A stretch of DNA of 28,184 nucleotides from NCBI GenBank assembly GCA_965661115.1, contig CBFICO010000021.1, positions 1-28,184 of the forward strand, in the 5' to 3' direction. The notes under the pieces are model-generated. The model was not told the DNA's origin and searched no databases. It saw only the letters and a program-made list of their open reading frames with translations. The position numbers and the translations under genes are program-made. The number at the start of each line of letters is the position of its first letter. Within the stretch, counting starts at the first letter, position 1. Below are positions 21,011 to 28,184 of this stretch, one piece after another. This stretch comes from UBA6770 sp965661115 (GTDB lineage Bacteria > Bacteroidota > Bacteroidia > Flavobacteriales_G > Salibacteraceae).

Positions 21011-22021
21011 TCAATCCAAATGCACCGTACTTTTCTTGAACTCGCTTTGCAATCGTTGCTTGGTTTCGTTGTTAAGTGGGTTGCGTTGCAAGTTGATTAG
21101 TTTCAGTTTTAGATCGTAAAATTCATTGGGGAATTGTGAAATTTCATTGCCGAGCAAGCTAATCTCTCTGAGTTTTTTCATGCTGGCAATAACGCTTCTT
21201 ATTTCTTTAATTGAACAAGCTTCCAAACTCAGATATTTAAGGTTTTTGCTGCTTTTCAATTCTTCAAAAGGTGATTCATTTTCCAAGTTGATATAGCTCA
21301 AATCAAGGTGCAACACATTCGGGAAATTCTCTGCCTTAAACGAACTAAAATCAAAAGGATTATTACCAAGATTTAATTTCTGGAGGTTATTCAATCGAGT
21401 ATTTGCAGGAATTTGTTTTAACCCTGTTTCGTATAAATACAGTTCCTCTAGTTTATTGCCCTCTTTAAATATAACCTCAGGGTTCTTGATTGGATTTTTA
21501 TCCAGATATAAAAACTTGAGGGTACTCGGATATAGCTCTCCCTCGGGGATGTAGGCAATTTGATTGTATCGCAAAGATAAATCTTCAACTATGAAATTGT
21601 AGTTACCCAATTGTGGAAAGAACAAGAGTTTATTGTTATCGAGGTTGAGTTCTTTTAAAAAGGATAAACTGTTTTTTTCAATGGTGAATTCACTGATTTG
21701 GTTGTTGCTTAAATCTAGACTTACAACATTGTGAAAGGTGTTTGTTTTGATCTCAACTTTCGTTAACTGATTGTTCTTCAGTTTAATTGATCTGAGGTTG
21801 GGGAAATTGTACAATTCATTCGGCCATTCCGTTAGCCTTCTGTTACTTAAATCAACATGCATAACAATGTCGGGTACTTGCAAGGCGACTCTCAAATCTG
21901 TATATACTCGGTTTTCAATGGTTCTGTCCATTCCCAAATAATAATACTGACCTTGAACAATTGTGGTTATTAATCCAAAAAATACAACCAGTACAATTCT
22001 ATAAACCCGTAGTTTAGACAT
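21011..22021 (-). CDS. exported leucine-rich-repeat protein
   Basis: A 336-residue protein with a signal peptide (MSKLRVYRIVLVVFFGLITT, cleavage probably near VQGQ, about residue 25). About ten or eleven leucine-rich repeats follow, for example LRSIKLKNNQLTKV, VSLDLSNNQISEF, LKELNLDNNKLLFFP, LQKLNLGNNPFDFS and LREISLLGNEISQFP. The unit is about 22-24 residues. There is no transmembrane anchor, no enzyme domain and no obvious sorting domain at the end. The likely role is protein binding in the periplasm or at the surface. I chose the ATG at 22021 because the signal peptide begins there; a longer frame upstream is only the shadow of the divergent gene. Confidence 0.85.
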   Translation of the reverse strand: MSKLRVYRIVLVVFFGLITTIVQGQYYYLGMDRTIENRVYTDLRVALQVPDIVMHVDLSNRRLTEWPNELYNFPNLRSIKLKNNQLTKVEIKTNTFHNVVSLDLSNNQISEFTIEKNSLSFLKELNLDNNKLLFFPQLGNYNFIVEDLSLRYNQIAYIPEGELYPSTLKFLYLDKNPIKNPEVIFKEGNKLEELYLYETGLKQIPANTRLNNLQKLNLGNNPFDFSSFKAENFPNVLHLDLSYINLENESPFEELKSSKNLKYLSLEACSIKEIRSVIASMKKLREISLLGNEISQFPNEFYDLKLKLINLQRNPLNNETKQRLQSEFKKSTVHLD

Positions 22022-22022
22022 C

Positions 22023-22646
22023 GTGATAAAAGTAAGCAAGCATATTTTTAAAAAGGCTGGATTTTTCATTTTGGTAACGATAATTTTTATGGCATTACCA
22101 TATAAAAAGCAAATAAAACTAGCACAAATGCCATTATCTATTGGTGGTTCAGTTTCAACGGATTTTGGGGATGTGCTAATTGTACCCGGAAGCGGTTGTA
22201 ATCCCGGAAGGGGAACCGAGGAAAGGCTGAATCTTGCCAGTAGTTTATACAAACAAAAAAGACGTAAACTCATAGTATCTGAAGGTACTTGTTTTCCTCA
22301 TGAGCGTGCTGGTTTTAGTAAAAGAATGGTTACTGAATGGGGCTTTGAACGCGAGGATATTTTTTGGGATACCTTGAGTTATACTACTGAAGAAAATGTT
22401 TTGAACGCTCAAGAATTTTGTAAAAAGATAAACGCAAAGGATGCTATAATTTGTACCTCAAAGTTCCACCAATTGCGATGCGGAATATTGATGTGGAAAC
22501 ATTGGGTTGGCGAATATGAAATAGCCAAAATGCCTAAAGAATTTATCGAGTTGGATAAAGAAGAGGTGTACATTAATAAAAGAGGCCGCGTCCTCAAACT
22601 TGAGTACGCCAAGTGTTTATATGAGCTCCTTTATTTTTTTGATTGA
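22023..22646 (+). CDS. YdcF/SanA-like DUF218 protein, membrane-anchored
   Basis: A 207-residue protein with an N-terminal hydrophobic helix (AGFFILVTIIFMALPY, about residues 12-27), then a DUF218-type domain. It shows DVLIVPGSGCNPGRGTEERL, the RKLIVSEGT strand, YTTEENVLNAQEF (the T-x-E-N motif) and TSKFHQLRCGIL. Members of this family include SanA, ElyC and YdcF; some affect envelope integrity, but the biochemical role is unclear. GTG 22023 keeps the membrane helix whole; ATG at 22089 would cut it. The GTG is one base from the start of the LRR gene on the other strand, and its 3' end overlaps the helicase gene by 16 bases. Confidence 0.8.
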   Translation: MIKVSKHIFKKAGFFILVTIIFMALPYKKQIKLAQMPLSIGGSVSTDFGDVLIVPGSGCNPGRGTEERLNLASSLYKQKRRKLIVSEGTCFPHERAGFSKRMVTEWGFEREDIFWDTLSYTTEENVLNAQEFCKKINAKDAIICTSKFHQLRCGILMWKHWVGEYEIAKMPKEFIELDKEEVYINKRGRVLKLEYAKCLYELLYFFD

Positions 22647-23941
22647 TTAGCAGAATTGTTAGAATTCTTGTTTCCTTTTTTCTTAAACCAAGGCTTTTTT
22701 CCACCTTTACCTTGGGTTCGTTTTCCTTTAAAGTTGCGACTGCTTCTGCCTTTGCCTCGGCCACCTTTTCCTTTTTTTGAGCGCATTTGAACGCTTGGGT
22801 TGTACTTGGGGCTTTCACCAATTTCAGCCGGAGTGTCTAATTTGTCCAGGTTTTTTTCAATGAGTTCTTCAACGTTCATCATTTTTAGCTGGTCTTCTTC
22901 GTTCACAAACGAAATTGCCGTTCCTTTTGAGTCGGCTCGAGCAGTTCTGCCAATTCGGTGCACATAATCTGCCGCATCGTTTGGCATATCAAAATTCATA
23001 ACATGACTCAAACCTTGAATATCGATACCACGACTCAATACATCGGTAGCAACTAATATTTTGAGATTGCCGGCTTTAAATTCTCTTAGTCGTTCTTGTC
23101 GTTCCGATTGTTCTCTACCGGAGTGTAAGCTTTTTATGGAGTGACCGTCCTTTTTTAGCGCTCGTTCAATTTGGTCAACCATTTCTTTTCGTGAGGCGAA
23201 AATTATCATGTTCTGAATGTCTTCGTTTTTCAGAATATGAGAGGCTAATGCTAATTTATTGGGGTTGTAAACGTTGTAAATTACTTGATTGACTCCCTCA
23301 GCTGGTTTTGCAATGGCTAGATTAATTTGCTCTGGCTGTTTTAATATTTGTTTGGCCAATACTCTTATCTGAGTAGCCATAGTGGCTGAAAACATGAGCG
23401 TTTGTCGTTCGCGCGGGGTTTTCTTAATGATTTTGGTTATATCTTCAATAAAACCCATATCCAGCATTCTATCTGCTTCGTCTAACACTAACATTTCCAA
23501 TGCGGATAGGTCAACATAACCTAAATTCATGTGAGCGATTAACCGCCCTGGTGTAGCAATTAGCAAGTCAGCACCTTGTTGAATGGCATTTTTTTGCTGA
23601 GAAAAATCCCCGCCTTCGCCACCACCAAATACCGGTATAGAACTAATACCCAAAAAATATCCAATCGCTTGAACCTGTTCGTCAATTTGAATGGCCAATT
23701 CACGCGTAGGCACTATAATTAAAGCTCGAACTTTATCGTTTTTTGATTGCGTTAGTTTTTCTAACATTGGAATTAAGAATGCAGCCGTTTTACCTGTTCC
23801 GGTTTGCGCGCAACCTATTAAGTCTTTTCCGTTTAGTATGGTTGGTATTGCTTCGTCTTGTATTGGGGTGCAATTTTCAAACCCCATGTATCCTACAGCT
23901 TCTTTTAGGCTGTCAGAGATGTTTAATTCTTCAAATTTCAT
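22631..23941 (-). CDS. DEAD-box RNA helicase, RhlE-like
   Basis: An ATP-dependent RNA helicase of 436 residues. Motifs in order are the Q motif (FENCTPIQDEAIP, about 21-33), Walker A AQTGTGKT (45-52), PTREL (78-82), TPGRL (130-134), DEAD (154-157), SAT (185-187), and HRIGRTAR (328-335). A tail from about residue 375 is rich in Gly, Lys and Arg (GKGGRGKGRSSRNFKGK), typical of RNA-binding extensions in cold-adaptation and ribosome-assembly helicases. I prefer ATG 23941 over the TTG at 23950 because the family starts FxxL-x5-L shortly after Met. It follows the GNAT gene by 32 bases on the same strand. Confidence 0.94.
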   Translation of the reverse strand: MKFEELNISDSLKEAVGYMGFENCTPIQDEAIPTILNGKDLIGCAQTGTGKTAAFLIPMLEKLTQSKNDKVRALIIVPTRELAIQIDEQVQAIGYFLGISSIPVFGGGEGGDFSQQKNAIQQGADLLIATPGRLIAHMNLGYVDLSALEMLVLDEADRMLDMGFIEDITKIIKKTPRERQTLMFSATMATQIRVLAKQILKQPEQINLAIAKPAEGVNQVIYNVYNPNKLALASHILKNEDIQNMIIFASRKEMVDQIERALKKDGHSIKSLHSGREQSERQERLREFKAGNLKILVATDVLSRGIDIQGLSHVMNFDMPNDAADYVHRIGRTARADSKGTAISFVNEEDQLKMMNVEELIEKNLDKLDTPAEIGESPKYNPSVQMRSKKGKGGRGKGRSSRNFKGKRTQGKGGKKPWFKKKGNKNSNNSANQSKK

Positions 23942-23973
23942 TGGTTTCAAAGATGCGGTAAATTCTTGATTAT

Positions 23974-24495
23974 TTACTTTGAATAGCGGTTAAACATTAA
24001 CGTAGAAAGACCGTCGGTTTCTATTTCTTTTTCGTATTCAAAATCTAATTTGCCCAAAACGTTTATCGAAGTCAAGTTCTCAGGCAACACCAAAGCAATT
24101 ATTTTATTCAGTTTAAGTTCATTAAATCCAAAGTCCACAATCGCATGGCAAGATTCGGTTGCGTATCCTTTATTCCAATGCGTGCTTTTAAGTCTATAAC
24201 CTAAATCAACTTCCATTATATCCTCCAGGTATTTTAAGCCACAAAAACCAATGAACTCTCCAGTCGATTTTAATTCAATCGCCATTCTACCGTAGCCGTA
24301 TTTCTTGTAATCTGCAAAAATGTTTTCTCGAATTCGCCTTTCTATTTCATCATATGAAACTACTCCACCGTCGCCAGTATATTTTGATACAATTGCATCC
24401 AAATTCATTTGATAGGTAGGTTCAATGTCCTTTTCTTCAAATGGGCGCAGAATGAGACGCTCGGTAACTAGAATTTGCTCCTGTGGAAACCTCAA
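23974..24495 (-). CDS. GNAT acetyltransferase, RimJ/RimL-like (TTG start)
   Basis: A 173-residue GCN5-related N-acetyltransferase. It begins with the family's TERLILRPFEEKDIEP strand, has the GRMAIELKSTGEFIGFCGL core, the acetyl-CoA-binding loop NKGYATESCHAIVDFGF, and VLPENLTSINVLGKLDF, typical of the RimJ/RimL group. Targets could be a protein N-terminus or a small amine. No ATG exists upstream in frame (a TAA precedes it), so the TTG at 24495 is the only start that keeps the first strand. This TTG overlaps the TGA of the SRPBCC reading frame, which suggests translational coupling before that gene was broken. AAGGAG lies about 11 bases upstream. Confidence 0.85.
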   Translation of the reverse strand: MRFPQEQILVTERLILRPFEEKDIEPTYQMNLDAIVSKYTGDGGVVSYDEIERRIRENIFADYKKYGYGRMAIELKSTGEFIGFCGLKYLEDIMEVDLGYRLKSTHWNKGYATESCHAIVDFGFNELKLNKIIALVLPENLTSINVLGKLDFEYEKEIETDGLSTLMFNRYSK

Positions 24496-24923
24496 TTTTC
24501 TGCAATCTCCTTAATCTGCTCTAACATTGCCACCAACCCTTGCTCAGTATGCTCCCTTCTTTCCTCGGTCGGAAAGCCAGATTGATGCCAGGTAAACTTT
24601 ACTGTGCCATCACCGAGATCCTCTATAGAGTACGTGACAATAAAATAATTTTCAATTTTATCTTCTGTGCCAGACATGCTGCTCCAGTAATTATAGCGCA
24701 GTAATTTGTTTTTTTCAACTTCTAAAACATTGCCTTTGTCCTTCTAAACATGGCCATTAAAATTTCCTTCGAAAGCAATAGGGCTCCCTACTTGCCAGTC
24801 CGTTGAGGTTTCGGTGCCAAATAAATACACTTTTATTTTTTCTGGATTAATTAGGGCATCCCAAACATCGGCCGGTTTTGCTTTAATTTCAATGCTTGCT
24901 TCAGCAACTAAATTTGAGTTCAT
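24492..24923 (-). pseudogene. SRPBCC/AHSA1-like gene interrupted by an in-frame TAG
   Basis: Read from ATG 24923, the frame runs 59 codons (MNSNLVAEASIEIKAKPADV, then WDALINPEKIKVYLFGTETS and TDWQVGSPIAFEGNFNGHV). It meets TAG at 24746-24744 as codon 60, then continues open for 83 more codons to TGA at 24494-24492. The two parts together make a 143-residue SRPBCC fold of the AHSA1 type. KADVWDALINPEKI and DWQVGSPI belong to the first half, and YSIEDLGDGTVKFTWHQSGF and the final helix to the second. A Tyr or similar codon (TAT/TAC) was probably lost. An internal ATG at 24677 could make only the last 61 residues. There is no frameshift, only the stop. A sequencing error is possible. Confidence 0.8.
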
Positions 24924-25055
24924 GTTTAACGAGTTTTATGGATTAAATGTACACTTCTTTCCTAAAAGGAATTTGTGTTAACCTAAACTTAAAATGTGAA
25001 AGATTGATTAACAAGAACAATGGTTAATTTGTCTTAGAACTTAAACCCTAAGAAA
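24924..25055. promoter_or_regulatory. divergent intergenic region, candidate promoter for the reductase
   Basis: This 132-base spacer separates the broken SRPBCC gene (minus) from the reductase gene (plus). On the plus strand ATTG (25003-25006) lies 17 bases before TTAATTTG (25024-25031), which has one mismatch to TAnnTTTG. Transcription would start near 25038, shortly before the ATG at 25056. I found no clear promoter for the minus-strand genes. Confidence 0.35.
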
Positions 25056-26123
25056 ATGGCACAAATAGATAAATCAAAACCGGTATTGGTAACTGGAGCG
25101 AATGGATACGTTGCAAGCTGGTTAGTAAAGAAATTATTAGAGGATGGCTTAACTGTTCATGCGGCAGTTAGAAGTCCTGAGAACGATAAGAAATTAGGGC
25201 ATTTAAAAGAAATTGCAAAAAATGCCAAAGGCGAACTAAAGTTTTACAAAGCTGATTTGCTAACCATGGGTTCGTACAAAGAAGCAATGGAAGGTTGCGA
25301 ATTGGTTTATCACACTGCTTCGCCATTTGCTATGGAGGTAAAGGATCCACAAAAGGAATTGATAGAACCGGCACAAAACGGAACTAAAAACGTTTTGGAA
25401 ACAGCGAACGAGGTTGATTCGGTAAAAAGAGTGGTAGTTACTAGTAGTTGTGCAGCAATTTATGCCGATGCAATTGATACGGTAAATGCTCCAGGAGGAA
25501 AAATAACGGAAAACGATTGGAATACCACCGCTTCTTTGGATTATCAACCCTATTCTTATTCGAAAACTCTGGCAGAGCAAAAAGCTTGGGAAATTGCCGA
25601 AGCTCAAGATAGATGGAAACTGGTTACTATCAATCCATCATTTGTAATGGGGCCAGCACTGAACTTAAACGCACCGGGCGAATCAATGACTACGCTTATG
25701 AATTTAGGAGGCGGCGATATGAAATTTGGTGCTCCAAAAATGGGGGTAGGATTGGTAGATGTACGAGATGTTGCCGAAGCGCATTATAAAGCAGGTTATG
25801 TTCCTGAAGCAAAGGGTAGATACATTACCTCTGGTCATAACACTAACTTTTTAGAGCTTGGTACGGTTCTTTTGCCTAAGTATGGTGATAAATTCCCGTT
25901 GCCAAAAAAGGCGTTGCCAAAATGGTTGGTGTGGTTAGTGGGGCCAATAACAAACAAGGCATTTACACGCTCTTTTATAACTAAAAACGTTAACGTTCCT
26001 TGGAATGCGGATAATTCAAAAATCAAGAAGGACTTGGGAATTAACTTCAGACCTATGAAAGAAACTATGGAGGATGCCTTTCAAGAGTTAATTGACGCTG
26101 GAAAGTTGACGCCGAGTAAATAA
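25056..26123 (+). CDS. NAD(P)-dependent reductase, dihydroflavonol-4-reductase-like extended SDR
   Basis: A 355-residue extended short-chain dehydrogenase. The nucleotide-binding motif TGANGYVA is at residues 13-20. VYHTASPFAMEVKDPQ is typical of the dihydroflavonol/cinnamoyl-CoA reductase group, with VVTSSCAAIY supplying the catalytic Ser (130-131) and Tyr166-x3-Lys170 (YSYSK). INPSFVMGPAL and VDVRDVAEAH follow. Bacterial members reduce aldehydes or ketones; the true substrate is unknown. It is cytosolic, with no signal peptide. An AraC-type regulator lies 102 bases downstream on the same strand, a frequent arrangement for inducible reductases. Confidence 0.9.
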   Translation: MAQIDKSKPVLVTGANGYVASWLVKKLLEDGLTVHAAVRSPENDKKLGHLKEIAKNAKGELKFYKADLLTMGSYKEAMEGCELVYHTASPFAMEVKDPQKELIEPAQNGTKNVLETANEVDSVKRVVVTSSCAAIYADAIDTVNAPGGKITENDWNTTASLDYQPYSYSKTLAEQKAWEIAEAQDRWKLVTINPSFVMGPALNLNAPGESMTTLMNLGGGDMKFGAPKMGVGLVDVRDVAEAHYKAGYVPEAKGRYITSGHNTNFLELGTVLLPKYGDKFPLPKKALPKWLVWLVGPITNKAFTRSFITKNVNVPWNADNSKIKKDLGINFRPMKETMEDAFQELIDAGKLTPSK

Positions 26124-26129
26124 TAAATT

Positions 26130-26195
26130 CATGTCATTTCGAGTGATTTCATTCTGATATTGATCAGAATGGAATTGTATCGAGAAACTAACATG
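26130..26195 (+). repeat. dispersed palindrome, GTCATTTCGAG type
   Basis: An imperfect palindrome between the reductase and araC-type genes. The outer arms are CATGT (26130-26134) / ACATG (26191-26195), the next arm pair holds ATTTCGAG / CGAGAAA, and the perfect inner stem is ATTCTGAT (26151-26158) / ATCAGAAT (26163-26170). It resembles the CGTCATTCC family in position and style but has a different core. Confidence 0.6.
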
Positions 26196-26225
26196 AAATT
26201 AATCACATGAACAAATAAAAACACG

Positions 26226-27131
26226 ATGACTGAAATATTCACCATAAAATCCATAAACCAATTACATGAGGTAATGGGTTACGACAAGCCTAAACATCCT
26301 TTAATATCAGTATTGGATGCTTCTAAAATGAAGTCGAATAAAGACTTTTTGAATGTGCCAGTGACTTCGGATTTGTACATGATTACTTTAAAAGATTACG
26401 ATTGTGGATTGCAATACGGACGCACGAATTATGACTTTGAAGAAGGGGTTTTGGCGTTTTTTGAGCCTGGTCAAGTCGTAACCCAAACCGAAGAGTTTAA
26501 AGCCGGTGAGAACTCAGGTTGGATGTTGTTTTTTCATCCTGACTTGATTAAAAAATCAAGCTTGTCTACCAAAATAAAACGCTATTCATTTTTCTCTTAC
26601 GATGTTAACGAGGCGCTGCATCTATCCGATCAAGAGCGCAAAATGCTTTATGATACGGTGGAGAAAATCATTTATGAATACAATCAAAATATAGATGGTC
26701 ACACTCAAGAACTAATCATAAATAGTATTGAGCTATTGTTAAATTACAGTAACCGGTTCTACGAGCGTCAATTTCACACCAGAACAAATGCTCATAAAGA
26801 TGTGGTTCAGGAATTTACGCGTGCTTTAAACGATTACATTAACTCTGATAAACTCTCTGAACTTGGAATCCCAGCCATAAGCTACTTTGCTAACGAAGTA
26901 CATTTATCAGGGAATTATTTAAGCGATTTATTGAAAAAAGAAACGGGCAAAAATGCCAAAGACCATATCAATGAGCATATTATAGATTTAGCAAAATCCT
27001 TATTGGCAGATACGACAAAAACGGTGAGTGAAATATCTTACGAATTAGGTTTTAATTATCCACACTATTTTACACGAATGTTTAAGTTACACACAGGTCA
27101 AACACCAGATTCGTATAGAGCGGTAGGGTAA
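26226..27131 (+). CDS. AraC-family transcriptional regulator
   Basis: A 301-residue regulator. The N-terminal part (about 1-190) looks like a cupin-type sensing domain (GVLAFFEPGQVVTQTEEFKA, SGWMLFFHPDLI). The C-terminal part (about 215-301) holds the two AraC helix-turn-helix motifs. The first is VHLSGNYLSDLLKKETGKNA. The second, after SLLADTTKTVSEISYELGFN, ends in the family signature YPHYFTRMFKLHTGQTPDSYR. It lies between two Rossmann-fold genes on the same strand and probably controls one or both. The effector is unknown. Confidence 0.92.
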   Translation: MTEIFTIKSINQLHEVMGYDKPKHPLISVLDASKMKSNKDFLNVPVTSDLYMITLKDYDCGLQYGRTNYDFEEGVLAFFEPGQVVTQTEEFKAGENSGWMLFFHPDLIKKSSLSTKIKRYSFFSYDVNEALHLSDQERKMLYDTVEKIIYEYNQNIDGHTQELIINSIELLLNYSNRFYERQFHTRTNAHKDVVQEFTRALNDYINSDKLSELGIPAISYFANEVHLSGNYLSDLLKKETGKNAKDHINEHIIDLAKSLLADTTKTVSEISYELGFNYPHYFTRMFKLHTGQTPDSYRAVG

Positions 27132-27147
27132 ACCATTTTTTGTTATA

Positions 27148-27222
27148 CGTCATTCCCTAGAGCTGAGCAAGTTGGGAATCCCGAATAACAGAGGGTTTGC
27201 TCCAGATAGCCATCGAGAAGGG
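27148..27222 (+). repeat. dispersed palindromic repeat, CGTCATTCC family
   Basis: CGTCATTCC (27148-27156) is followed by ATTCCC (27152-27157) pairing with GGGAAT (27174-27179). The stretch AGATAGCCATCGAGAAGGG up to about 27222 resembles the AATAGCCATCGGGAGG part of the copy at 17260-17314, so the two share more than the hairpin. It occupies most of the spacer between the araC-type gene and the next gene. Confidence 0.65.
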
Positions 27223-27249
27223 AAAAAGGATAAAAATAAAGAGAAGTAA

Positions 27250-27918
27250 ATGAAAGTAATTATAACGGGAACAACAGGCATGGTAGGAAAAGGAGTGCTC
27301 TTAGAGTGTTTGGATAGCTCTGACATAACAGAGGTTCTCTCTATTTCAAGAAGTTCGTTAAACCTGAAACACCCCAAACTGAAAGAACTTATACATAAAG
27401 ATTTTTCTGAATTTGAGTCGGTTAAAGAGCAGCTTAAGGGGTACGATGCTGCCTTTTTAAACATGGGAGTAAGTTCAGCCGGAAAAAGTGAAGCCGAGTT
27501 TAAAAAGTTAACCTACGATTACACCATGTCGTTAGTAAATGCTTTGGCTAGCGAGAAAGAAAACATGATAATTACTTATGTATCTGGCAGAGGTACAGAC
27601 TCAACAGAAAAAGGCAAGGTAATGTGGGCTAGAGTTAAGGGGAAAACCGAAAACGATATTCTCTCTGCTGGTTTTAAAGGAGCGTATATGTACCGACCCA
27701 ATGCTATTATTCCGCTAAGAGGAATTAAGTCGAAAACCAAGCTCTATCAGTTTATGTACGATTATTTTTTGTGGGCAATAAAGCTGGTAAAAAAAATGAA
27801 TCCAACTTCGGTTGTGAATACTACACAAATAGGATTGTCTATGATTGAAATTGTTAAAGACGGCAATTCAAAGGAAGTCCTGGAATCAGGCGATATTTTG
27901 GAATCCGTTAACGGTTAA
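27250..27918 (+). CDS. short Rossmann-fold NAD(P)-binding protein (atypical SDR)
   Basis: A 222-residue protein. The motif TGTTGMVGKGVLLECL (about residues 7-22) is the nucleotide-binding loop of atypical short-chain dehydrogenases and NmrA-like proteins. ISRSS follows the second strand, in the place that selects between NADH and NADPH. FLNMGVSSAGKSEAEF and TYVSGRGTDSTEKGKVMWARVK are present, but no clear YxxxK active site is visible, so a binding or redox-sensing role is possible. Members often carry a domain for modifying oxidised substrates. Its stop is 21 bases from the end of the convergent hydrolase gene. Confidence 0.8.
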   Translation: MKVIITGTTGMVGKGVLLECLDSSDITEVLSISRSSLNLKHPKLKELIHKDFSEFESVKEQLKGYDAAFLNMGVSSAGKSEAEFKKLTYDYTMSLVNALASEKENMIITYVSGRGTDSTEKGKVMWARVKGKTENDILSAGFKGAYMYRPNAIIPLRGIKSKTKLYQFMYDYFLWAIKLVKKMNPTSVVNTTQIGLSMIEIVKDGNSKEVLESGDILESVNG

Positions 27919-27939
27919 AAAGGGTGAAATACTAAAATA

Positions 27940-28184
27940 TCATTTAAGCTTGGCATTAAACCAGCCAATTAATTCTTTATTCAACTCCTCTTTTTTATCA
28001 GAAAAGAAATGGTTCGTCTCGTAACTTTTTATGGTGACATCGTAGTCGATTTTAACCAGCTTTTTAAACATTTCAGACGCTTGTGCTGGGTTTACGCGTT
28101 GGTCTTTTGTACCGCCTAAAATTAGTAAGCTAGTGTTTTTGTTTAAATCGTTCAGCCCATAAATCGCTGACCTTTTCTTGAGTT
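27940..28184 (-). CDS. alpha/beta hydrolase, prolyl-oligopeptidase-like, C-terminal part
   Basis: The 3' part (80 codons plus TGA) of a minus-strand gene that continues past the window edge. The sequence SLLILGGTKDQRVNPAQASE carries the catalytic-acid Asp of an alpha/beta hydrolase (LLILGGTKDxRV), and SYETNHFFSDKKEEL has the catalytic His in the expected place about 30 residues later. The spacing fits the S9 peptidase or dienelactone-hydrolase groups. The nucleophile and N-terminus are outside the window, so the exact family and any signal peptide are unknown. Confidence 0.8.
   Translation of the reverse strand, partial: LKKRSAIYGLNDLNKNTSLLILGGTKDQRVNPAQASEMFKKLVKIDYDVTIKSYETNHFFSDKKEELNKELIGWFNAKLK

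Noticed and set aside
22022..22273. N-terminal extension of the LRR gene by 84 residues
   Set aside because: The extension is antisense to the DUF218 domain, and the signal peptide starts at the internal ATG 22021.
22594..22821. Minus-strand open frame rich in Lys and Glu at the helicase 3' end
   Set aside because: It overlaps the repetitive Gly/Lys tail of the helicase in another frame and has no independent support.
24492..24677. A separate small 61-residue gene
   Set aside because: It is the in-frame continuation of the SRPBCC frame from 24923 and corresponds to only the last part of that fold.
24744..24746. TAG read as a recoded amino acid (pyrrolysine-like)
   Set aside because: The phylum is not known for amber recoding, several genes here end in TAG (carA, eno, gltA, map), and no context element is visible. 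A nonsense mutation is simpler.

Overview
The window comes from an AT-rich Bacteroidota genome, most likely from the order Flavobacteriales. The evidence is the gene order (one continuous S10-spc-alpha ribosomal run with no adk between secY and map, then carA-eno-gltA), a bL36 without zinc ligands, a long acidic tail on bL17, a fused MoaC-MoaB protein, and a TAnnTTTG-type promoter. The order and family are my inference from these features; no 16S gene is present.

Region 1 (1-13,169) is the ribosomal superoperon on the plus strand: rplW-rplB-rpsS-rplV-rpsC-rplP-rpmC-rpsQ-rplN-rplX-rplE-rpsN-rpsH-rplF-rplR-rpsE-rpmD-rplO-secY-map-infA-rpmJ-rpsM-rpsK-rpsD-rpoA-rplQ. Spacing is a few bases to about 36 bases. 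The exception is a 79-base gap before rpsD that holds a long nested hairpin, a candidate S4 leader. A strong intrinsic terminator follows rplQ.

Region 2 (13,390-17,192) holds central metabolism: carA (carbamoyl-phosphate synthase small subunit), eno two bases after it, and gltA (citrate synthase) with its own terminator.

Region 3 (17,329-20,948) is a molybdenum-cofactor locus. It contains a one-domain ModE-type regulator, a TauE/SafE permease, MobA, MoaD, MoaE and a MoaC-MoaB fusion. The first four genes overlap by 1-4 bases. Upstream of the regulator lies a perfect CGTTATAT-N8-ATATAACG inverted repeat across the -7 element of a good Bacteroidota-type promoter. This is the architecture of a ModE operator, although the regulator has no molybdate-binding domain. 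I consider it the best lead in the window. The rest of the locus is broken up by repeats: a nested inverted repeat between moaD and moaE, and a heptamer array within an inverted repeat that supplies the moaE stop codon.

Region 4 (20,949-28,184) is accessory. It has an exported leucine-rich-repeat protein (minus), a DUF218/YdcF-like protein starting one base away on the other strand, a DEAD-box RNA helicase, a GNAT acetyltransferase, an SRPBCC gene broken by an in-frame TAG, a dihydroflavonol-reductase-like dehydrogenase, an AraC-type regulator, a small Rossmann-fold protein, and the 3' end of an alpha/beta hydrolase. Short palindromes sharing the exact 9-mer CGTCATTCC recur five times between 17.2 and 27.2 kb. 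I saw none in the intergenic gaps of the ribosomal region.

No rRNA, tRNA, CRISPR array, transposase or phage gene was seen. No gene-free stretch exceeds 300 bases; the longest (19,220-19,466, 247 bases) is filled with repeats.
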